This document shows, piece after piece, positions 22,155-35,945 of a DNA stretch of 64,000 nucleotides; the stretch's first letter is position 1, and every line of letters begins with the position of its first letter. Below the pieces are notes generated by a model. The model saw only the letters and a list, made by a program, of their open reading frames with translations. It made no database searches and was not told where the DNA came from. Source of the DNA: Distichodus sexfasciatus (lineage: Eukaryota > Chordata > Actinopteri > Characiformes > Distichodontidae); NCBI GenBank assembly GCA_032718565.1, contig JAVGVS010000796.1:33775-97774 (forward strand). Reading direction: 5' to 3'. Both the position numbers and the translations under genes were made by a program.

Positions 22155-24634
22155 ATACATCTTTATAATTTGATCCTAAAACTATATTTTTTACAAGCAA
22201 TTAATAGTTACATTATTAGTTATATTGTTATATTATTATCTATATTATATCATTATATATTATAATATTGTTGTTTTCATCTTTTAGTATTTTCCATTTA
22301 TATTACTAGTTATTTTATAACAACAATTTTTGTGTGTAGTGTTTAACGTATATATAAGTGTCAGTAAAAGTTAAAAGAGTAATACAATTACAGTAATGTA
22401 TTACTTTTAGCTGTAACACAGTAATGTAAGGAATTGCTAATAATTTTATAATTTTTCCGTAATGTTATACTAATGACATATTTCACTAACACGCATTGCA
22501 ACACACTTATATCCGAAATTTAGTGCTGTTTAGTTTTTATTACAAACCATCAGCATATTTTGGCATTTTAGAAATGCCAAGCCATATTTCCACAGTTATT
22601 TTGGTGAAAGTAGCTCAAAAGTAATGCATGAGTCATGTAACGCATTTCGATTCAGAATTTAATAATATTGTAATGTAACCAATTACTTGGTTATAACAAT
22701 AACAGTAACTTGTAACCTCTAATCTATTACATTTTGGAAATAAAGTTGCCTTACTAGAATTATTATATATTGAATCAGGAGATGAAAAGATGTTCACTGA
22801 CATCCCTCAACTAAAACTCTACAGCTGAACTACATCAGTTCCATTTTGAAGACACATTCTCCTATTAGTGAAATAATTTGAGACAAAATGGCTATAATTG
22901 CAGAACATGGTCAACTCAACTGGCATTTACATTTGTGTGTGAAGCGGCTGTGAGAAACTGCTGTGCTTTAGCAGACGAAGAGACGAATGTGGGGTCACGG
23001 AGGTGTTGAAGAGTTCCAGTTTTCACCCTCTGTCCTCATTCAGCCCCATTAAAATGTATGAAATTCATGAAGCCAATTTCCGATGCTCTGTAGTTACCAT
23101 ATGGAGATTTGATGGTTCTGAAGTTGGCATGATAAGAGAGTAAGAAAGTCGGAGACCTTTTTTCCCTGAAAGTAGCTTGAAAAGTGTTCCGTGGTTACAG
23201 GTTGAACTCTGACTTCTGATTTGCTGCTATTATCTACATCAAACATCAATTCTCCCTCTTTCTGATCAGCAAAAGCAGGTCAGATAGTCTGCTTGATTTA
23301 ATATCTCACCCTGAAGGAAGTCTGTTTCCTGCAGGTTGATAGGATCACTCAGGTCTTTAAATGGGTTTAGAGGTCATTCAGTAAACCTTTTTTCCTTTCA
23401 CTGGCCATGAACCCGTCTTCAGAAATAAAGCAAATACAAAAAGATTTATATTTGTTTACTTGCTAAAGGATGAAAATATCAAGCAAGCATAGTGTTAAGC
23501 AAATAATGTCAGAGTGACAATTATAGATGTTTACAGGTGTTTCATAAAGGCTTAAAAGGTTTACATTCTCTAAAACATAAATTGAGAACAATAGGCAAAA
23601 TGCTTAAGAGAATGTTGAGCCAAAGAAGAAGAGGTCAAAGCAAAAAGTAGGATTAAGCAGATCATTATATGGTAATAAGTGTTTAATTCTGATTATAATA
23701 AATACTTCAAGGCATAAATTGAAATTAGGTTTAAATAGTTGTTTGAATTACGTAAAGATGTAATATACTTTAAACATTTCTAATTTAATTTGATAATTAT
23801 AAACAATCTAAGACAACATACTGGACGTTTACTCTAAAACTGGGGCTGGGAGTCGATTCCTTAAAAAGTCTCGATTTTTTGGCTCAAAAGCTTTGTAGTC
23901 GACTCCTTATTAAGTAGTTCTGTGAAATACATCAATAAATAAACTCATACTTTACCTTTAATGGATGCATGAATTTAAGACTGACAGAAGTCTTATGGAG
24001 AAATAATTTAGTTTCATTTAAAAGTATTTCTGAATCACTGATAAGCTGAAGATAAAGGCCATTAAAATGGTGCTTTCAGTTAGAATGTGTGAAAGTCTGA
24101 TTTATTGGAAACAAGCAGGAGCCCAGTCATTCATACTAATGCTATTTTGCTCTAACATGCACAGGTATTGCATAAATCTTTATTTTATGGCTGTTTTCTA
24201 CATATTTATATATCTATATATTTTATTCTTTACCATTTACCATTGTAATAATTCTTTTAACTATGTCTGCAGCCTTTATTAGTCTCTTTTAGTCTTTGTT
24301 ATCACAAGGATCATAAATAAAACTAATTTACGATTTTGAGATAGGGGATTAATAATGGCAATCTTCTTGCAGGACTTATGGTGCTTGATCAAAATACCAT
24401 GAGGATTAAATTAGCAACAAAATAATTATAAAACGTGTGGCTCCAATACGTTATGAAACGACAACCATCACAACAAGGATTACTTTCATATTAACGATAC
24501 ATGACGACTTTAACAGTGGATAATAAAATGTAAATTTATGACTAAATATGATTTTCTGTCTCTATCATCGATAAATTGACTCTTGAACCGACTCATCTCA
24601 GATTTCTTTAGAGTCTGAGATAAATTCATTCCGA

Positions 24635-24850
24635 ATTAGTGCAGTTCGTGTTTCCATCCGGGCGTAATGGCGGACGGACCTACACGTGGAGACCTAAACA
24701 CAGTCCGGTTAACATAGCAGCGTTAGCAAGGTTACACACTCACACTTAACACACACACACACACACATCATAACACACACACACATCACAACACACACAC
24801 ATCGTAACACACACACACATCACAACACACACACACACACATGTGGAGAA
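24635..24850 (+). promoter_or_regulatory. glt1d1: GLT1D1 proximal promoter and 5'UTR, ending in a CA minisatellite
   Basis: The segment has a CpG-bearing stretch (CATCCGGGCGTAATGGCGGA, 24655-24674, with a YY1-like ATGGCGG core). It is followed by about 95 bp of ACACACACATCATA-type repeat (24748-24842) that ends 8 bp before the ATG. The position argues for promoter plus 5'UTR; no TATA box is evident. Confidence 0.45.
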
Positions 24851-24917
24851 ATGCGCCTGCTGTTTCTCGCCTGTCTTAGTCCCAAAACCGGAAACTTCAC
24901 CACAGCAGAGAATCAGA
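24851..24917 (+). CDS. glt1d1: GLT1D1 coding exon 1
   Basis: The exon encodes MRLLFLACLSPKTGNFTTAE then N-Q, matching the GLT1D1 N-terminus, with purines at -3 to -1 of the ATG. The only good donor, CAGA|GTAAGG, leaves one base, while exon 2 needs two. If the text were AG|GTAAGG with one more G, the reading frame would be intact. Confidence 0.85.
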
Positions 24918-27900
24918 GTAAGGCAGAGACACCCAGACAGACCTAAAACTCACAGCTACAGAAGTCAATCAGAGATCCGTAAAAAATTAATAATAAAAAA
25001 TAATCTGATAAGGTTATAATAAATGTTCATATGCTGTACTACAGCACGGAGACTACTAGAGCTGCTGGAGATGACTGACCTTATATAGAGGGAGGAGGGA
25101 TATGATTATTCATTAAAGAGGTGAAGAATGTGTTTATTTATTAGAGGATAAAGAGGATGAGGGATGTGATTATTCGGAGATATAGAGGATGAGATGTGAT
25201 TATTTCTTTGAGGTGATTACTTATTATAAGAATAAGGAGGGATTTTATTAGGGACTTGCTTATTGGAGGGAAGGGGAGATATTTATTTCTTAGAGGGAGG
25301 TTTTTTGTTCATTATAAGGAAGAGGGGATGTGATTATTTATTAGGTGGTGAAGGGGTGATTGTTTATTAGAAGGGGGTGATTATTTAGAAAGATGAGGGA
25401 AGGTGATTATTTATTAGGTGGGGAAGGGGCGATTGTTTATTAGAAGGAAGAGGGGATGTGATTATTAGAAAGATGAGGGGGGTATTTATTAGGTGGTGAA
25501 TGGGGTGAATATTTGAAGGAAGAGGGGATGTGATTATTAGAAAGATGAGGGGAGGTGATTATTTATTTGGTGGTGAATGGGGTGATTGATTATTAGAAAG
25601 ATGAGGGGAGGTGATTATTTATTAGGTGGTGAAGGGGTGATTATTTATTAGAAGGAAGAGGGGATGTGATTGTTAGAAAGATGAGGGAGGTGATTGTTGT
25701 TAGATTGGTGAAGAATTGGATTTAATTAAAATTTAGAAGGAAGGGGATGTGATTATTAGAAGATGAGGGAGGTGATTATTTATTAGATTGGTGAAGGGGT
25801 GATTATTTATTAGAAGGAAGAGGGGATGTGATTGTTAGAAAGATGAGGGGAGGTGATTATTTATTAGGTGGTGAAGGGGTGATTATTTATTAGAAGGAAG
25901 AGGGGATGTGATTATTAGAAAGATGAGGGAAGGTGATTATTTATTAGGTGGTGAGGGGTGGTTATTCATTAGAAGGAGAGGATATGATTATTAGAAAGAT
26001 GGTTAGATGAGGGAGGTGACTATTTATTGGAGATGAGGGAGGTGAATTATTAGAGGTAAAAAGTTTGAAGAAGCGTGTGTGGTATTTGTTTGTTGTTGTT
26101 TGTTGTTTATGAGATAAATTTTTTATTAATGAGGTGTTTTTGGGAGTGCAGGGAGCACCTGGAGAGTGCGGGTCACGTCTGTGTCCTCAGAGACTCTACA
26201 GAGCTGAAGTCCAACTCCGATCTGCAGCTACTGATAGAGGGAGAGACGGCGTTCGACGCTGCGCTGGCCATACACCTCTACAAAATGAGCAGACATCTAC
26301 TAATTAAGTAAACACACACACACACACACACACACTAAAAGGTAGTGAGGACTATAGGAGGGAGACAAATGTATTTTTTATATTAAGTTATTTTATTTTT
26401 TTTTAATGTATTGATTAGTTACTTTACAAAATTCAAGTTAAAATGTTACATTAATCATGATATTGGTTTTATGTCATATTGCCCGACCCTAATTGATATA
26501 ATTTCATTATTAGAATGTATTTTTTAAAATTGTAATTATTAATGTTCTTGTACTTTTTTATTTCTACATCATTTTTCTTTGGGATTAACTTCCGATCCCT
26601 CCATCCATCCCATCCTTCTCTCTCACACTCTCTCTCTCTACTCTTTCCCCCCAAAATGGAAATGCCATATGGTGAGGTGAAGTCAGCTTGTTTTGATTTA
26701 TGATCTGCCACTTCTCCCAAAATCTTTACTTTAAAAGGAAATGGTGCATCACACTGCACAAATTTTTTCTTGTTCGTTGAATTTTCAATCTTCATACAGT
26801 GACCTAATAATAATAATAGTAATGATAAATCACAGACTAATACTGAACAGCTGAGGTTTGATCCCATTTTCTAGTTGTAATAAAAGTTGTTAATGTTTAA
26901 TGTTTAACTCTAATAAGGACACACAAAAATAAAGATCGTCCAGTTATCGATGCAGATATTTTACATTTTCTGCGTGATATGATATTCGGACAACTTTATT
27001 AAGTTAAACATTAACATAATAACTTATTTTGATTAAAATTAATTAATGAAAGACATATTAATTGAAGCCCTTTAGCGACATTAGTTTACTAAACATTGAG
27101 AACTAACTATTTATTTATTTATTTATTTATTCTTCATTCGTTCATTGTTATATATAAAGCAGTTTACTTTGCCTTAGAACAAGATGAAAAGTTCTCTTAT
27201 TTAATCATACTCAAAGAAGTCATTTAAATCAACTTTTGTGCTGGAATATTTCTTACTCTAATATACATAATTCATTTACAACTGTTCAGAATATTGATTA
27301 TCAGTCTTCCTGATCAGTAATTATCGGCTATCTGCTTATTGGCCTTGAACTAAAAGTGTATGATTGGCTATAAACTACGGTGTTAATCCCCGGTTCCTGA
27401 GCCGAGCGTGGGTTTGTGAGGAGCGTTTGGGTTCTCGCTGCTCTCGCTCTCACCTCGCCCTGATGTAGACGGGTTTTGAAGGTTTTTATCTTTTCTTTTT
27501 GGCTGAGCATGTCACCTGAAGTGTGAATGACTACCACCAATGATGCCCGCTATAAACACGGTTTCATGGCTGAAAGAAGCGGCAGCAGTTAAAATTAAAC
27601 TGGTGTCACCGGAGGTGAAAGTGAAGAAGTTTTCACTGCTGCTCTCTCTCTTTATTTGCACGTTTATTCTCTCTCTCTATGACTGGGTTTAGTGCCTTTA
27701 AAATTGTATTACAGGAGGCCGGGCGTGAAACGAAGACACTAAGGATGTTTAAGCAGAAGGCTGGTGTGAAAGGAGGTGCTACTTGGGCAAAATTGAGATC
27801 CATCTAGAGAATACAACGGTTGAGATATTTCTTCCTTTCTACGCTTTCTTTTCTATTCTTTCTTTCATTTAATTCTTTTTCTTTTCTTCCTTTCTCTCTT

Positions 27901-30241
27901 GCTTTTCTTTCTTTTTATTTTCATTTCATTCTTCCTTTCTTTTCTTTCTTTTTCTTTTCTTTTTTTCTTTTCATTTATTATTTCTTTCCTTCTTTCAATT
28001 ATTTTTTCTTTATTTCTTTCGTTCTTTCTGTTCTTTTCTTTCTTTCTCTTGTTTTTTCTCCCTCTCCCTTTTGTCTCACTCACTTTCATTTTTCTCTTTT
28101 TCTATCTTTATTTTTTTATCTTTCTCTCTTTCTTCTTTCCTTCATACATACATATATACTGTATATAAATAATGTATGCAGATGGGTGCACCTCAATATT
28201 GCCTTCTCTATTGGAGATGTAGCTCTGTGTCCCTGACGTTTATAGTTCATCACATACATTTTTCATCAGCTCGGAGTTTAATTCAAACTTTATTCTTATA
28301 AAAGTGAGTGAGTGATTATTTGTCATTGTAGACACAGCTTTGCTTTGATGCACCACAACCAAATCATGACCTCTGCATTTGAGCCATCCATGAAGGAGCA
28401 GTGGGCAGCTAACAAGGCCTGAGGAGCAGTGCTTGGTTATGGTACCTTGCTCATGAGTACCTCAGTGGTGACTTTACCGCTCACACACACACACCAGCGT
28501 TCCAGACGAGTCTCATCCCACCTCCGGAGATAGAGTGGTGAAGAGGAGAGAGAGAGGGAAACGGAGGTATAGTTGAGGAAGAGCTGATGAGGAAGAGGAA
28601 TGAATAATCCTCTTATTTGTGTGTGTTTGCTCGCACGCTCAGCTGGGAACTCATTTCTCTTCTGTTTCCCTTTTCAAAGCTGGAGCTCAGCAGGATACAC
28701 AATAAAGAGCAAGTGTGAGGAGGTGCTGCTGCTGCTGTCGGTTTGGGTGGTGTGTGTGTGTGTGTGTTTACATTTGAATAGGCATGCAGCCTTTTTACAG
28801 AAGACCCGAGGGCGATGGAAGCTCTGCTTTTTGACTCTTAAAAAAGGCTGAAAGAGATGTTTGTGTTTAGGTTTAATGGTTTGGGGGTGAATCCAGCTGT
28901 GATTATTCCAGTTGATATAGAGATGGTAAAATTAAGATGTGATTATTTTAGCCGGAGCTTAACATAAGCCATGTTCCCTTTGTTACTGGCGTGAATAAAA
29001 GCATGAGATGTGACGTGGTAAGATGTGATGAGGTGAGATGTGACATTGCGAGATGTGACATGGCGAGATGTGATGAGTTGAGATGTGACATGGCGAGATG
29101 TGATGAGTTGAGATGTGACATGGCGAGATGTGATGAGATGAGGTATGACATGGTGAGATGAATGTGATGTTGAGATGTGACATGAGATGTGATGGGGTGA
29201 GATGTGACATGGTGAGTTGAGATGTGATGAGTTGAGATGTGACATGGTGAGTTGAGATGTGACATGGTGAGGTGAGATGTGACATGGTGAGTTGGGATAT
29301 GACATGGTGAGGTGAGATGTGATGAGTTGAGATGTGACATGGTGAGGTGAGATGTGATGAGTTGAGATGTGACATGGTGAGGTGGTCTTGACATGGTGAG
29401 TTGAGATGTGACATGGTGAGGGCAGGATGTGACATAGTGAGTTGGGATGTGACATGGTGTGAGGTGAGATGTGATGAGTTGAGATGTGACATGGTGAGGT
29501 GAGATGTGATGAGTTGAGATGTGACATGGTGAGGTGAGATGTGACATGGTGAGGTGAGATGTGACATGGTGAGTTGGGATATGACATGGTGAGGTGAGAT
29601 GTGACATGGTGAGGTGAGATGTGACATGGTGAGGTGAGATGTGATGAGTTGAGATGTGACATGGTGAGGTGAGATGTGACATGGTGAGGTGGGGATGCTG
29701 ATGAGTTGAGATGTGACATGGTGAGGTGGATGTGACATGGTGAGGTGAGATGTGATGAGTTGAGATGTGACATGGTGAGGTGAGATGTGACATGGTGAGG
29801 TGAGATGTGATGAGTTGAGATGTGACATGGTGAGGTGAGATGTGATGAGTTGAGATGTGACATGGTGAGGTGAGATGTGACATGATGTGGTGAGATGTGA
29901 CATGGTGGTGGATGTGACATGGTAGGGTGAGATGTGATGAGTTGAGATGCCCGAGCTGGTGAGGTGAGATGTGATGAGTTGAGGCGTGACATGGTGAGAT
30001 GTGACATGATGAGGTGAGATGTGACAAAATGAAACGGGATGTGATGGTGAGATGTGACAAAATGAAACGGGATGAGATGTGATGTGATGAGGTGAAATGC
30101 TATGAGACGTGACATGGTGAGATGTGATTTGTATGAAGGACCGCGGCTGCAGAAAGAGACTCAGATGCTCATGAGACGAGTATTAGACTCTCTTTTTCCC
30201 TTTCTTTCTCTCCCCGTCTCTCACTCCTTCTGTCCAGTTTT

Positions 30242-30280
<39 letters not shown>

Positions 30281-30561
30281 TACAGGTTTGCTGTGGCCTT
30301 TACTGAGGAAATGAAGCAGAAGGCTCAGGATCTGTTGGTAAGACTGCTGCGTTCCTCTCATCCTGCTCTCTCTCATCTCAGTGTGTTGTAATGCATATGC
30401 TCATGCTCTCTCTGTCTCTCCCTCTCTCTTCCTCTTTCTTCCTTTCATTCTCTTTTTTTCTTCCTTTCTCTCGTTCTCTTCTTCTCTCTTTACTTTCCTT
30501 TCTCTTTCATTTCTCTCCCTCTGTCTCTCTCTCTCTAGCTCATTTTACTCGTCTTCCTCAC

Positions 30562-30597
<36 letters not shown>

Positions 30598-30794
30598 GCT
30601 CTTTTGTGCTCCCCTTTCTCTCTCTCAGTTTCTCTCTTTATCTCTCTATCTCTCATCTTCCCAACCCTACAAACACCTTACACACACAATCATGTTTGGG
30701 ATGCACCGAAACACCTCTCTTTATCCTGCTTGTCAGTTGTCTTACGCAGCATGGGACACGTACACACACACACACACACACACACACCACACAC

Positions 30795-30837
<43 letters not shown>

Positions 30838-31687
30838 CACACACACACACACACCCCACACACACACCCCACACACACACACACACACACCCACACACAC
30901 ACACACCCCACACACACACACACACAGCAGGGGTCTTCTGCCTTTAGAGCCGATAACATCCAGCCAATTTCCTCTGGTTCCGTGTGAAATGATTCTCCTG
31001 ATCTGTGCGAGCGCTGACATTATTCCGTTATTACACTCCCCTGCCTTTATTATTTTCCCTCCGTATTGATTTAAAATCCCGGATGCTGTAGAATCATTCC
31101 GTTCCGCTGAGATTATTCCCTGATACTCTCCCCTCACCTCACACACGCTGAATTCCCAGCTCACACCCGGCTTTGTCAAACCCTCACCAACGTCTTAAAT
31201 GTGGTAAACCAGGGCCCTAAATCCAGAGCGTAAAAATCACGTCTCTTCTCTGTGTTTTCCTTCAGGAGTGTGAGAACGAGAAGATCCATGTGCAGATGCA
31301 AGGTGAGCGTCCACTCCGTAGCACATGCAGCCCCGGGACACACACACACACACCACGAGTGCCATTTAAATGAGGTATATGGTGATGCTCCCAGCCTGTG
31401 ATACTGTAGTGTAGAAGCTTGACTATATTCTGGGAGTGTGTTGAGACACTCGAGAGATGAGACGAGACGAGACGTAAGAGTTAGTCATAAATCATCCTGA
31501 AACCCAGTGAGGTTTAAATACTGGGTCGTTGTGGGTGTGGAGTGGGACGTGGTGACATTTCATCTCCTCATGTGATTGTAGGAGTTGAGACCCGACTGAG
31601 TCCTGACTTCAGCTGGACCCACTTCCTGCACACTTCAGGTACCGAACTCTCACAAACCAAATGCTTTACTCATTGTCTGTCTATCCG

Positions 31688-31738
<51 letters not shown>

Positions 31739-31739
31739 G

Positions 31740-31804
<65 letters not shown>

Positions 31805-32004
31805 TTCTATCTATCTATTGATCTGTCCGTCTATCTGTCTGTCTGTCTGTCTCTATCTATCTATCTATCTATTGATCTGTCCGTCTATCTATCTATCGAT
31901 CTGTCTATCTACGTCTGTCTGTCTATCTCTGTCTGTCTGTCTATCTTTTCTATCTGTCTATCTATCTGTCTATCTGTCAATTGATCGATCGATCTGTCTG
32001 TCTA

Positions 32005-32083
<79 letters not shown>

Positions 32084-32169
32084 GTCCAGAGTGTCGGTCT
32101 GTCTGTCTGTCTATTTATCTGTCTGTCTATTTATCTGTCTATCTGTCTATCTGTCAATCGATCGATCGG

Positions 32170-32242
<73 letters not shown>

Positions 32243-32301
32243 GTCTGTCTATCTATCTATCTATCTATCTATCTGTCTATCTGTCTATCTGTCAATCGAT
32301 C

Positions 32302-32334
<33 letters not shown>

Positions 32335-32342
32335 TCTATCTA

Positions 32343-32386
<44 letters not shown>

Positions 32387-32725
32387 GATCAATACTATCT
32401 ATAGATCAATCAATCAATCTGGTAACCCTCTCTCTCCTCATAATCATTTATTACCGCCAGCGACTGCGTAAATGATAAGTAGACAAGCTGATGGACGAGA
32501 TGAAGAGATTTGAAAGTTTTGAAGAGTTTTTAAAGAACCTCACATTTTAGAGACACTCAGTATGTGAAATATGGAGTCCGTTTTCCTGATTCAGCCGGGC
32601 GGAGAGTCCTCCTCCCAAAACAAGAACAACAACCTCGTGCTGCATCACAAACTCCACAGCCACTCATAGTGAAGATGAGATTTGCATAACCGCAGTAGTT
32701 GATGCAGGGTTCTGTCATAGCCGTC

Positions 32726-32758
<33 letters not shown>

Positions 32759-35700
32759 ACACACTTCCACTCATCAAGTCACAGTAAAGTAGCTGAGAGG
32801 AAGAATAAGAAAGCAAATAAAGAGGTGTGAAATGCTGTTGTGACAGAAAATCGTTTAATCTACTGACAGGTGGATACTCCAGCTTAAATTCCACACTTTG
32901 ATGTGGAGTATGTGAATGTGAAGGAAGTGAAATTAGCATGATGAACCCAGCTTTGAGTTCTTCCCCCAACTAACTTCTGTAAAGGCTGTGATGTGTGTGT
33001 GAAGTGTGTAAGCAGGTCTGGTTCTGGGCAGCAGGTGGATGGTGGGCGTGTAACTCAAAGGTTTTATCACCACATCATATCAATTCAAATGAAATCAAAA
33101 TCGTACCATGGCAGAGTTTGTGATTTCAGTAGACATCAGCTTGATATCTCAGTTCAGTTTGATTTAATTGCACCAAGATCACAATGTCTTAGCGATATGA
33201 TTTCAGGGGCAGTTGGTGGTATCTTGATGGGGTGTTAAGCCACTGTGATCAGGTTGGAAGGTTCGAATCCAGGGCTGCTAAAGTTGCCACTGAGGTGCTC
33301 ATGAGCAAGTGCAAATCCCCAAGCACTGCTCCCCGGGTGCTTGTTAGCTGCCGCTGCTCCTTCACGGATGGGTCAAATGCAGAGGTCACATGTCGTTGTG
33401 GTGCACTGTGTGCTGTGGTGTGTTCACAACGACAAATAATCACTCACTTTCACCTAGACAGTCAATGATGCTTGATGTTTCTTGGTCTCTTTTTAATGCA
33501 GAACCTCTTCTCCACTCTACTCCACTATTCTCATCTCTCCAATTCTGCTGTCCGCTCTTCTCTTCTCTTCTCTTCTCTTCTCTTCTCTTCTCTTCTCTTC
33601 TCTTCTCTTCTCTTCTCTTCTCTTCTCTTCTCTTCATTTCTCCTCAGTCCTGACCTTTACTATTCTCTTCTCTTTTCCTCTCTTCTTTTGTCTCTAGTTC
33701 TTTCTTCTCTTCTTAGTGCCCTATGATTTGCGCGATGCGGAAAACGCAGACGGAATCGCGGAATTCAACAAATAAAATGGAATCCGTTGTAAGCCTTGAA
33801 TGTTGTATCATTAAGCTGAAATATACGGTGTATTAAGGCAAAAGCAAAGCAATGGTTTCTAATCAATTTGGCCGCAGCAGCCCCTGTCACGTGTTACCTG
33901 TTGAGGCGGGACTCAGCTTTCCACACACCTGGCCTTTACAGACACAGAGGGAAAAGCACGTCAGCAATCCTCAAAATATTTACGGAATTGGAGTGTTAGT
34001 GCTAAGTTTAGAGCAGAACAATAACCAAATGATTTTTATGAATCTGGAGAACAACTCTTTTGTAAGTTTTACCAGCACACGATAGACTGCACCCGCAAGA
34101 ACACGTGACGACCACTTACAGTCAAACACTCACATCAGAAACGTTCCGTTTTGCACCAAAAAAAATGAATGTTTTCTTGTTGTTTACAGGTAAATGTTTA
34201 GCCAAAGCAGAAAATGTTCTGCTGAACCCCAGCACTTTGTTGAAGTTGAATAACAGTCATTTAATGAAGTTTTCTATTGCATTGTTCTTTTTTCCATCCA
34301 CTCCATAATTAGACACTTTTTAGGTGAATAAATATGATTATAACGTAAAACACGGAATTCAGAAGAATGAAAATGGAAAAAACAGAATTCAGGAAAAAAT
34401 TAAACGAATTTGGAAAAAAATAAAAACGATTTCATAGGGCCCTACCTTCTCCACCTCTTTCCTCTCTTGATGTGTGGTGATATCACAGTGTCTGCAACGA
34501 TACGATTTCTGTTTGATTCATAAAAGTCAGTAATCGTTATGAGACAATATCATGTGTTGATGTGACACCATCAGCTCCATCCACCATCAAATCACAAAAA
34601 CATTTTTATGTTCAACCAGAAATGTAAATAACATACGGTCTTGTCCTGTAACACAAACTACAACTCTAACCCGTTACACCGCCAACTTATTTTTGAATGT
34701 TTTAAACATGTTTGAGATCTTGTATTGGAACTTCTAGAAGCGAACAGCTGGCACTGACAGGGAAATCAGCAGCTCAGTCATGGCTTTGTTCCTTTCAGGC
34801 TGTCTCTGAAGTCATTCTTGTCTTTCTTAGACATCTCCGCCTCCTTCTCTTCCTCCTCTTCATCCCACCGGAATTCCCCCAGTTTGGGAATCCCGCGAGA
34901 ATCCCGTCAAAAAAATGTCACCCTCTAGCTGTTAGCGAAGCGGAGCGTAACCATGGCCACGACACTCAGCAACGCCCTCTGCTGTTCCCTGTGTGAGTGT
35001 GTGTGTGTGTGTTTCTTCTCTTCATTTCTCCGATCTTCTCTCCTTTGTCTCTCAACCTGTCTCCTCTGAGCTCTGGTGTCCTCCTCTCTGGTGTGTGAGG
35101 AGCGGTCTCCATCAGGACCAGTGATTTCATAATAAATGTTTCTCAGGTTTTATTTGAGAGACTGAAAGATTAGTGTGTGATTACGGAGGCAGCTGTAGTC
35201 TTATTTACTGTAGTGTACCTCACATAGCTAGCAGTGCAAGAGAAAGTGCGTGTGAGGTGTTTGGTGTGTGTGAGGTGTGTGTGTGTGTGGTGTGTGTGTG
35301 TGGTGTGTGAGTGTGTGTGTGTGGTGTGTGTGTGTGGTGTGTGTGTGTGGTGTGTGTGTGGGGTGTTTGGTGTGTGTGGGGTGTGTGTGTGGGGTGTTTG
35401 GTGTGTGTGAGGGTGTTATTGTGTGTGTGTGGGGTGTTTGGTGTGTGTGAGGTGTGTGTGAGGTGTTTGGTGTGTGTGAGGTGTTTGGTGTGTGTGAGGT
35501 GTGTGTGTGTGAGGTGTGTGTGTGTGTGTGTGTGGGTGTTTGGTGTGTGTGAGGTGTTTGGTGTGTGTGAGGTGTGTGTGTGTATGAGGTGTGTGGTGTG
35601 TGTGTGTGTGAGTTGTTTGGTGTGTGTGAAGTGTGAGGTGTGTGTGTGAGGTGTTTGGTGTGTGTGAGGTGTTTGGTGTGTGTGAGGTGTGTGTGTGTGA

Positions 35701-35906
35701 GGTGTGTGTGTGTGTGTGTGGGTTGTTTGGTGTGTGTGTGTGTGTGTGTGAAGTGTTTGTCATGCGGAGCGTGGTAGAAAGAAGATGGAAACTAGAGTTT
35801 TTGCTTTCTGTCTGTGTTATGATGAATGTCTCTGCTTTGTCTCTGCTGAGGCTGGAGAGAGAGATGCACATTCATCTGCCAAAAGAAAGGTGTCCCTCTC
35901 TCTCCC

Positions 35907-35945
<39 letters not shown>

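Larger units (their letters stand above)
21565..24850. other. Intergenic region between the divergent genes
   Basis: AT-rich DNA with a (TTA)n array, no recognisable exon and no clear RNA gene. At 23840-24620 the texts GGGCTGGGAGTCGATTCC and GAACCGACTCATCTC hint at a decayed hAT-type element, but no clean terminal repeats could be set. CpGs rise again from about 24650. Confidence 0.55.
26308..30285. other. glt1d1: GLT1D1 region between exons 2 and 4
   Basis: Exon 3 should lie here. The stretch holds unassigned AT-rich DNA (26340-27800), a TTTCTTTC-rich tract (27820-28140), a SINE (28330-28480), a GT run (28750-28770), the 1.1 kb minisatellite (28985-30125), a candidate exon 3 remnant and a (CT)n tract before exon 4. 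Confidence 0.6.

Noticed and set aside
23840..24620. Possible further hAT-type element in the intergenic region
   Set aside because: Only suggestive words (GTCGATTCC, ACCGACTC) were seen; terminal repeats and a target duplication could not be located.
28943..30115. His/Ser/Thr-rich minus-strand frames of 300-390 codons
   Set aside because: Open in several frames at once across a 20/15-bp minisatellite, the signature of repeat composition rather than coding.
28985..30125. Possible CRISPR array (regular short repeats)
   Set aside because: Units are contiguous without unique spacers, and the context is vertebrate introns. It is a minisatellite.
31542..32475. 309-codon Tyr/Leu/Ser-rich plus-strand frame
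   Set aside because: It is the GATA/GACA array read in frame. Its start overlaps real exon 6, but the exon uses its own donor at 31639.
33852..34308. Short plus-strand frames within the hAT-like element
   Set aside because: No transposase motif; the lengths are within chance for AT-rich DNA.
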